NCBI GenBank assembly: GCA_963971405.1
Contig: OZ020490.1
Coordinates: 9,782,874 to 9,846,873, forward strand
DNA: 64,000 bases
Source of the DNA: Psococerastis gibbosa
Lineage: Eukaryota > Arthropoda > Insecta > Psocodea > Psocidae
Reading direction: 5' to 3'
This document shows, one piece after another, positions 57,150 through 64,000 of the stretch (positions are counted from its first letter, which is position 1; each line of letters begins with the position of its first letter). The translations under genes and the position numbers were made by a program. The notes beneath the pieces were generated by a model, which saw only the letters and a list, made by a program, of their open reading frames with translations, did not search any database and was not told the origin of the DNA.

Positions 57150-57262
57150 ACATACCACAAGTGCCAGGACAAGTAGCAAAGTGAGGGGACTCGAACCAAC
57201 AACCTTTAACAACCTTTCAGGTCAAAGTGTCAGACTCCATACCACTACTCTACATGTCCTGT
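57150..57262 (-). mobile_element. SINE-A head fragment
   Basis: Reversed head with the B-box (gttggttcgagtcc on the minus strand) and a 10-bp internal duplication (aacaaccttt). Confidence 0.7.
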
Positions 57263-57590
57263 CCTGTAATCACTTGCCTAGTAAGAGTAATAAAAATATC
57301 AGATTTTGGGACGTCAAGTTTCCACATCGTCTTAATAAATTAGTTGCGGTGGTCAAAATAGAAGAAACTAAAAAAGAGCGTAATAAATTAACTTACAATA
57401 GATTTACTAAGTTTGGGGGGGGGGGGGCAGCTGCCAGTCTATGTCCTTTGGGGTCTTTTTGTGGCCGAACTGGTCGCAGACTCACTTAATTGTTCGGCTA
57501 CAAATATAAAAGAAAAAAAGCAGGCTAATTCTTTAAAACAAAAAGCATTCAATACCACAGTACTATAGTGTATTTTGCGTACCCAATAGC

Positions 57591-57885
57591 CTATATACTA
57601 AGGAAAAATTTATTAAAGTACATAACATAGGCAATTACTGTCCAAACAGACACGCCCCATAACGCCTCCCAAGTAAAGAAGAAATGTGTATTGTTGACGC
57701 CTGTTCGAAAATGAAACGGGAATAAATTGGAGGCTACTTCATGGCCGACATACAGTATTGTGGGGTTCATTCCAGGAGCTTTGAATGGCACGCCGTTCCA
57801 CCATCTGTAGTGATCCTGAACGAGGTATATGATGGCAAGGAAGAAAAAAGCTGCGGCGGACGTTGTGAAAACGAAGGAGAGCGAC
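57591..57885 (-). CDS. HGSNAT: HGSNAT terminal exon (YVGHE)
   Basis: The 295-nt last exon starts by completing the tryptophan codon. It encodes two more hydrophobic helices flanking the PGMNPTILYVGHE motif and terminates at TAG (57591-57593) after FLSI. The human protein ends in a comparable short basic/aromatic tail. Confidence 0.95.
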
Positions 57886-60800
57886 CTGAAAAATACGATA
57901 CATTAAGGACATTAAGACTAACTATTCCTCACATTGGCATAATATGCCCTGTCTACTCAAGATGCAGAACCTTCCCTCCTAATACAGATTTCCAGGAAGC
58001 AGTCTCACACAATACAATACTTCTCCAGCACACCATTCTTTTTCTTAACTCAGCAGCTCTGGCAAGCCTCATCTAGCAAACAACACACAAGCACCGGCAA
58101 ACTGCCCTTAGACGGTCACTGGGTAACCCGTTGTCCAGTGCCCTCCTGATCGCAATTTGCCACACACCATCAACTCATACACACACAATACAGACAACCA
58201 ACACCGACAAACTACAAACCAGAAAGCGCGTTTACCCACTTGGCTCTGGCGCTTAAAAAAAAATGGATTACACTCCGTAAAAAACTTATTATTATTATTA
58301 ATTAATAAAATTAATAATAATTAATTAATTAATAAAATTAATAATAATTAGTATATTTACCGACACTGCGAGACGCAGTATATAATATGCCCAGTTTTAA
58401 ATTCCGGTTGGCTCGACTTTACCTATCCCAAATTAATGACTTTCGATTGATGGCACGATTGCATAGTCTAGAACGAGCAGACTAACACAATTATAACAAA
58501 ACAGTAATAATGGCAGGCACTAGGCAGAGCATGTATGTATGTATTGGGGTGTGAATAACTAATTATCCATAATTTATTTTAAAAAAAAATTTATTATTCA
58601 AAACCAAAACTAGATTTTAAAAAAATTTCATCTACATTTTGATACCGTATATTCTTATTCTGTAGCCGCCACTACGACTAAACGGCCACAGTTTTAGAGC
58701 AACAACAAACTAAATTTCTCCGTCTATTTTGTTCAATAACTGTGGCCCGTCAGCGTTAGTGACAGCCACATAGAGGAACATATTTCCTACTTTTTCTTCT
58801 TCTTCTTCCACTTCACTCTTATAGGGAGGGGGGGGGGTCGCCCGAACCCATTTCCTGTACTCGCCCCGGTCGGACGCCACTACCATATTTATAGTAATAC
58901 GATCCAGTAATTTTCTGTGTAGTTTTTTATTTTACATCTGTTATGTCTGCATGGTCTTTCCCCTCTGGTTGCCAGAAAACATAGCTTAAATAGGTAAATT
59001 CCTGCAAATATTGGACTATGCAACCTTGCAACTATTCAAGTAAGTACCCATTGAATTGGCTTTTTCTGCCCATAGCGTTTACAGCTCTTCTGAAGCAATG
59101 TACTCACCAAAGGTTTTTGTTTATTGGTATAAACCCAGGTAAAGCTAGGATAAGGGCTAAACCAGTGTTTACGACTCCCCAAGAGAACCATCTGACCACT
59201 CTTTCCTTGTAGCTGTAATAGTTTAGCAAAGTGTTTCCAGCTTGGACCCCAAGCATGACGCTGAGACATGACGTCAAAATTCCTGAAAATTGAAGCCAAG
59301 CATATAGTTCGCAAGACGTATACTTTTATTCTTTAATTTTACCCCTTATCAAAACAAGCAAAACAAAACGACTGCAGTGCTAAAATTTATAACCGCCTCT
59401 AGTTTGATGACCCAGATTTAACTTGGGAAAACCACACACGGCGGGCGTAAAAGCAAGACCCAACTTGCAAACGAACTTAAAAACTACCTATTATTCAAAA
59501 AATATATATCCTTTAATTTTATTCCCTTAGGCGCCCATTCCATTGACCGGCTAGGGCTATTTCCAAAAGCAGTGACGTGGTAGCAGACATTCAAGACTTA
59601 GGTTGCGTTTTCACCGACCTCGCATTGCAGAATGCAAATGACATTGACGGAAATTAGAATTTTTCTTTTTATAGAAATCTATTAAAATGTTTGTACTTAA
59701 CATATCCCATGACGCCAATTTTTAATTTTAGTTTGTTTGTTTGTGATTTTACTGTATATGATCATTGATAAATTTTAACTATGGCATAGAGGAAAATAAA
59801 CATTTCCGTCAACTTTGCAATGCGAGGTCGGTGGAATCGCCACCTAAGTCTTGAATGTCTGCTACCACGTCACCGTTTTTGGAAATAGCCCTAGCCGGTC
59901 AATGGAATGGGCACCTTATCAAAATACTATAGGAACCAATTTAGCCCAAAATGTAAGTGCTTAAAATTGGATTGGTAGGTAGCCTGCGTATGAGTTTTGT
60001 TGGATTTCTTATTCAATTTTGATGAAGGTACTGTTTTCCATTTGCCTACCTTTTTCCCATAATGAAGGGCTTGTGCTAGAAGTTATTGGAGAAGAGAGCT
60101 GCTACCTCATATAAAAAGTAGAACAGCGAAGTAGGTAGGACGTTATTAAGACACGAAAATCTGCTGTGCGCACCATCATTGAGGGCACAGTGGATGGAAC
60201 CGATAGAAGAGAGAGACCGAAGAAGGAATTCATGGAACAACTGAAGGAGAACGGAGAATGGAGCTCGAACGTACCAAGAGCTGAAGAGGAAGGCGCAGGA
60301 CTGAGGGAGCTGAAGGATGATATGGAGAGAGAGAGAGAGAGAGAGATAGAGAGAGTTCCTGCTAACCAATCGCTGAGATTGTGACCTCAGAAGAAGAAAG
60401 TATCTTTCAGCAATTTGACCCATTTCAGGTTACACTTTTCTTAGCTGAGGTTGCAAGTCTCAATAACAGTCTCGCACAATCATCAACTCCCAAGGTTTAG
60501 GCAATATACAGGTATAACATGTACACGGTTACATTGAGACCGTTTTAGACGGATCAGAAATATTTATTATGTATTTTAATAACTTTAGTTATTGTAATAA
60601 TTTCCTCTTTGTTATTATAATGGACACGGTGACAAGACATATCCAAGGCGAAGCCCCAGCGAGCCATCTTTTCGCGGATGACATTGTAATAAGTACAGAA
60701 AGCCGACAGGAAGCTGAAACTGAGCTAGCCAAATGGGTGAAAACGCTGGAGGACGAAGGCCTAAAGGTCAACAGTGGCAAGACAGAATACATGGAGTGCG

Positions 60801-63758
60801 TTAAGCAGACTCCCGGTAGCATAAGCGTTGGTAACCATCAGCTAAACAAAGTAGGGAAATTTAAGTACTTAGGCAGCACGATTGGCGAAAACGGAGGCTG
60901 CGATGACGATGTGAAGGCGCGTACTGCTACGGGGTGGGCCAAGTTTCGAGAGATGTCCGCGGTCCTGGCTGACAGAAGGATGCCAAAGAAATTGAAAAGT
61001 CGCATGTACAAACAAGTGGTCAGGCCATGTATGATAGATGGCGCTGTAAACGCGAAGAACAAGTGATCCACGCAGCGGAAATGAGGATGCTGCGGAGGGC
61101 ATGTGGCGTAACATTAAATGACAGGCGCAGAAACGAGGACATTCGGGAAGAAATGCGAACAACGGACGTGGTGCAAAAACTAAGAGGGAAGAGGCTCAGC
61201 TGGTGGGGACACGTGCAAAGGAGAGAGGCATCAGCGCTTATACGAAGAGTGGGAGAGGCGATGGTATCTGGACGCCGAGCACGTGGGCGCCCAAAGCTCA
61301 CCCTGGAGAGGAAAATTGTAAGCGACCTGCAAGAGACCGGGCTCACAAGGGAGGGCGCGTAAGGCAGAAACGTCTGGAAACGCCGCAGCCCTGCCGCCGA
61401 CCCTCCATGAGGAAATGGCGCGGAAAGAGTAAAAGTAAGTTAAATACGTTGTATTTTAATAGCACGACCGGTTAAGTTTAGAATAAGTTTTAATATACTT
61501 GTAAGTGTAATCTGGGGCCCATCACGGGAATTCTCTCTGTACTACCAATAAAATATATTTATAAAAACTGTAACATCAAAAGTAATTTTATTTATTTATT
61601 TATAATTCAATTATTTCCAGTGGCGGATCTACAAAATGCTATCGGCCTATATCCGCTTCAAAGCTTTACACTAGATAGGATCAGGGCCACCACAGCTCCC
61701 ACCCCTCCCCACTCCCACAAAAAAACTTGACTATGGCCATGAATGGTACAGGCACAATGCAATAGAACTGCTGCCTACAACCTACCTAAAATGCCTTCAG
61801 GATCGAATGAGGCGCAATCGTACTTTTCAACGCAAGTTGGATTGGAGTAAATGTGTTCCACCCCTAGGATTACTTTGTCCACGTAACCGGTTATTCCACC
61901 AGTACAGTTTCCACCAAATCCAGGTCCTAAATAACCACTGAAATAAAATATTATAAAACATAATCAGTTTTGATATCGCTGCGCTGCTAAGCGTTGATGT
62001 CCGAGAAAACTATACTGTATAGTGCGTTTGGTAGTGCAGCCGTCGCCAAAATGGAAAATTATTGCGGGATCGTACCCCGTCAGTTGCTGTGTCATTTTTT
62101 ATAATAATAATAATTTAAATTTAAAAAAAGAAGTGAAATACAGATGCAGCGAGATTAGGGCCTAGGGCCCTATTTTTTTACATAACTGTACATATATATA
62201 TATATCTCTTCTCATTTTACCTGCATGTCTGTGACTCTTTAGACTACCTACTCACGTTGGGCAATCAGGAACAGGCCCCAAAAACACGACGCAAGTATGG
62301 ATGACTACCAAAATTATTACTGCAGTCCACATCCACCCTATTGTAGTGACATCAGCGAACATGCTCAGCCCTTCACCCTAAAACATAAGGCATTTATTAT
62401 TAAAAGGGTATGGTTGAAGGCACCAACTCAAGAGGACGACAGAGGAAGGAGTACCTAGAAGATGTCATGAAGGACATAGCGTGCGCCACCTACAAAGAAC
62501 TGGAACATGACAGACAAGAGTGGAGGAGAAAAATAAAACATTCGCTGCAAACCAATCCTTAGATTGCAACTCAAGAAGAAGATTAAAAGCTGGTTGTAGG
62601 CCTATTACAATACACTGTAGAATAGCTGTGACGTTTTGCGATAGCTCAGAAAAAATAACTAGCTCACTCATTTGATTTTTATTTTGATTGATACAGAGGC
62701 GTATCCTAGTAAAGGGTAATTTCGACTTCGATGGCAATGTGGTAGCGTGCTTGTACTTATGCGAGTACACGCCTTACAATCGGAGTCGTAACTCATCACG
62801 GGTACTAACCTACAGATACGACTGAAGAGGTCAATCGGATGCATTCATTAAATTGTTTGTATGCGATTAAGGGGAAACCGGAGTCGCCTATATTCCATTT
62901 TCTGTTCAAACTTCAATTTCTCATGAAATATGGAACGCAGAACAATACAAAAATGCTGAATGGCAAGTAGAATTTGTTTTCCTAATTTTGAATAGAATAG
63001 AATAGAAAGTCTATATTGCACCGATTTTCAATACAATAGCGTAAATAATAAATGTTAAATTGTACAATGCAGTCAAGAACTTAACAGAATCCAAATAAAA
63101 GTTCAAAGTGCTTCCCTATTCAAAAAACTCTTGAATGTTGTACAATGTCCTTTGAATAAGGTAACACTTCAAACTCCTTCTGAACTCTGCCAAGTTCTTG
63201 GCTGACTTTATTAAATTGGGCAGTTTGTTATATATGCGATATATATTTGATGAATAGTATGTGGCCTTAACTAACCCCAATTCCCCACAGTTGATGAACT
63301 CCTTCAGTTTGAACTCCTCAGTGACCGATATTTTTTGCGTATCAAGTTCACTAACTACAGCCGATCGGTATTGATGATTGCAACATACTATACATCAAAA
63401 TTAGGACAAAAAATTCTTCTTTCCATTCAGCACTTTTTCATTGTTCTGCGTTCCATATTTAATGAGAAATTAAAGTTTGCACAGAAATGGAATATCAGCG
63501 ACTACGGTTTGCCCTTAACCTTTTTTTTTTTAAAAAAGAAAAAATTACAATTAGGTTAAGGTTGGGGCCTGCTTACGGTACATCAGTATAACATCTTACT
63601 TTATGTTTTCGCAGACCGAACATAGCTGTAGTTGCCACTATTAGGTAAACCAGTGAAAATCTCTGCAAAACTCCAGGTATACGTAAGTAATCCAGCTTAG
63701 GCATGAATGTGCCAACTGTGTTGAGCATCAAGCCCAGGCCAAATAATATTACTGATCG
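57591..63758 (-). CDS. HGSNAT: Heparan-alpha-glucosaminide N-acetyltransferase (HGSNAT), C-terminal 300 aa, 5' part outside window
   Basis: Five exons join in frame: 63600-63758, 62256-62377, 61786-61937, 59108-59282 and 57591-57885. They give about 300 residues ending in a normal TAG. Family landmarks in order are RIPGVLQR, GPVPDCPTGYLGPG, an NCTGG glycosylation-type site, DPEGILG, LGVQAG, FIPINKNLW, a PGMN segment and YVGHE near the end. Hydrophobic helices alternate with loops, as expected for this multi-pass lysosomal membrane enzyme. Known role: it uses cytosolic acetyl-CoA to acetylate terminal glucosamine of heparan sulfate inside the lysosome, a required step of its degradation. The N-terminal half, including the reported catalytic histidine, lies beyond base 64000. 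The reading frame is undamaged although the introns hold LINE, SINE and MITE insertions. Confidence 0.95.
57890..59107. other. HGSNAT last intron
   Basis: AT repeats around 58285-58350 (aattaataaaattaataata), and the cttcttcttc plus G-run block at 58795-58870. No exon. Confidence 0.5.
59108..59282 (-). CDS. HGSNAT: HGSNAT internal exon (LGVQAG, NKNLW)
   Basis: The 175-nt exon follows an attttcag acceptor and ends at gtgagt. It encodes a helix containing the LGVQAG signature, a basic loop, another helix and FIPINKNL with a split tryptophan codon. Overlapping open frames on both strands are shadows. Confidence 0.94.
59530..59915. mobile_element. MITE-H copy with TTA duplication
   Basis: GGCGCCCATTCC left, GGTGCCCATTCC complement right, TTA at 59527-59529 and 59916-59918. 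It lies in an HGSNAT intron. Confidence 0.9.
60150..60390 (+). mobile_element. LINE-A-like 3' end with (GA)n expansion
   Basis: Encodes AVRTIIEGTVDGTDRRERP, KKEFMEQLKE and later NQSLRL, aligned with the end of LINE-A. A GAGA tract (60325-60356) lies within. Confidence 0.65.
60605..61365 (+). mobile_element. LINE reverse transcriptase fragment with FADD motif, frameshifted
   Basis: The first frame has ASHLFADDIVIST, the catalytic (Y/F)ADD box, then LKVNSGKTEYM and FKYLGSTIGENGG. Near 61030-61065 the reading moves to another frame, which continues KREEQVIHAAEMRMLRRACG, WWGHVQRREASALIRRVGEA and GRPKLTLERK. The expected Y-G-x-E-T-W box at the junction is damaged, so it is a pseudogene. It lies in an HGSNAT intron, opposite to the gene. 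It is the only fragment here that keeps the catalytic box. Confidence 0.85.
61440..61567 (+). mobile_element. LINE 3' untranslated end
   Basis: gtttagaataagttttaata and ggggcccatcacgggaattc match the 3' UTR at about 14030-14090. Confidence 0.7.
61616..61635 (+). mobile_element. Isolated hAT-type terminus
   Basis: CAGTGGCGGATCTAC resembles the termini at 31482 and 36719. No partner end was found. Confidence 0.4.
61786..61937 (-). CDS. HGSNAT: HGSNAT internal exon (GYLGPG, NCTGG)
   Basis: The 152-nt exon encodes GYLGPGFGGNCTGG, a conserved glycosylated loop in the family, then the LGVEHIY segment and DPEGIL before a gtaggt donor. The family alignment runs without a gap into the next exon. A pair of cysteines (C and C in PTCVEKYDC) sits where the human protein has a similar lumenal loop. 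Confidence 0.94.
62256..62377 (-). CDS. HGSNAT: HGSNAT internal exon (GPVPDCP)
   Basis: The 122-nt exon lies between a ttttag acceptor and a gtgagt donor. It encodes a short lumen/cytosol loop, a strongly hydrophobic helix (about 20 residues around WTAVIILVVIHTCVVFL) and the family motif LGPVPDCP. The last threonine codon is split and completed by the next exon. Confidence 0.93.
62405..62580 (+). mobile_element. LINE-A 3' coding end
   Basis: Encodes GTNSRGRQRKEYLEDVMKDI and EWRRKIKHSLQTNP, followed by an aagaagaag tail. Close to the 5525-5900 copy. Confidence 0.75.
62700..62868 (+). repeat. Repeat E copy 5, split near its A-rich end
   Basis: attcgacttcgatggcaat-like start through gtttgtatgcga. 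The missing terminal aaccttttt is found after the foldback element, at 63536. Confidence 0.8.
62869..63533. mobile_element. Foldback element G, copy 2, carrying a LINE 3' end
   Basis: Arms of about 125 bp starting GGGGAAACCGGAGTCGCC and (inverted) GGGCAAACCGTAGTCGC, with TTAA at both junctions. On the minus strand the interior encodes ISVTEEFKLKEFINCGELGL, IYRIYNKLPNLIKSAKNLAE and NIQEFFE-stop, a reverse transcriptase C-terminus. A (TTCTA)n tail follows at 62990-63006. Confidence 0.8.
63600..63758 (-). CDS. HGSNAT: HGSNAT internal exon (RIPGVLQR)
   Basis: The 159-nt exon (53 codons, phase 0 on both sides) follows a ttttcag acceptor and ends at a gtaaga donor. It encodes a transmembrane helix beginning RSVILFGLGLML, the family signature RIPGVLQR, and a second helix, ending in KHK. 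It is the most upstream HGSNAT exon visible here. Confidence 0.92.
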
Positions 63759-63944
63759 CTGAAAATAATAGAAAGTTATTGCGTTATTGAGTTTCTCTCG
63801 TAAGTCTTCACTTTTCAGTAAGCGAGTTCAATAAAATTAATTCCGGGGGGGGGGGGTCCGAACCCATTGGACCACCCCCCCCCCTCTCCTGGGCACGGCC
63901 ATGTATCATGAGTTTCTGTCTAACATTATATTGCAGTATTATAT

Positions 63945-64000
63945 GGTATATATAACACTGACATTAAAATAACCTTGGTTGAAGAGGTAACCTCCTCGTT
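63945..64000 (+). mobile_element. SINE-B end at window edge
   Basis: tataacactgacattaaaat and gaagaggtaacctcctcgtt match the SINE-B body; it continues past the window. Confidence 0.55.

Noticed and set aside
60166-60384. Charged ELKDDMEREREREIERV frame as a coiled-coil protein
   Set aside because: It is a LINE-A-like tail with a GA microsatellite; the charge pattern comes from the simple repeat.

Overview
The window is animal (metazoan) nuclear DNA. It is AT-rich and consists mostly of introns and interspersed repeats. Two conserved eukaryotic genes could be rebuilt exon by exon on the minus strand, with GT-AG introns and compatible phases. They are a complete four-exon ubiquitin-conjugating enzyme of the UBE2D/effete family (45388-56173, 147 aa) and the last five exons of a heparan-alpha-glucosaminide N-acetyltransferase (HGSNAT, 57591-63758), whose 5' part lies beyond the right edge. 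The sequence does not fix the species. Intron density, several tRNA-derived SINEs, at least four LINE lineages and very many G/C homopolymer runs fit an invertebrate, but phylum is left open.

Left third (1-25 kb): almost entirely mobile DNA. It holds LINE 3' fragments from at least four lineages, tRNA-derived SINE copies (SINE-A, SINE-B), a poly-A retroposon (repeat E), a retroposon with target-site duplications (repeat C), hAT-like and TTAA-flanked non-autonomous elements, and a foldback element. One tentative small membrane-protein gene lies on the minus strand at about 19.6-20.25 kb.

Centre (25-31 kb): a plus-strand multi-exon gene for an unusual cysteine-rich repeat protein, with about 36 Cys in 128 residues of its main exon and units of the form KCC-x-L-Y-P-x-C-x-C. 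Two downstream exons are both phase-compatible and would give two different C-termini. A decayed duplicate of the main exon sits in the following intron. Copies of an approximately 900-bp repeat (repeat D) flank and invade this locus in opposite orientations.

31-45 kb: repeats again, including a perfect 38-bp stem hairpin, a four-copy ~145-bp tandem array, nested hAT-like elements, and a cluster of MITEs with 3-bp TAA/TTA duplications (PIF/Harbinger type). Two near-perfect RFX X-box motifs and one unassigned candidate first exon also lie here.

45-64 kb: UBE2D and HGSNAT lie in tandem on the minus strand, about 1.4 kb apart, with introns full of the same repeat families. No operon logic applies. 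UBE2D is cytosolic/nuclear ubiquitin transfer and HGSNAT is lysosomal heparan sulfate breakdown; their adjacency is not evidence of a shared pathway.
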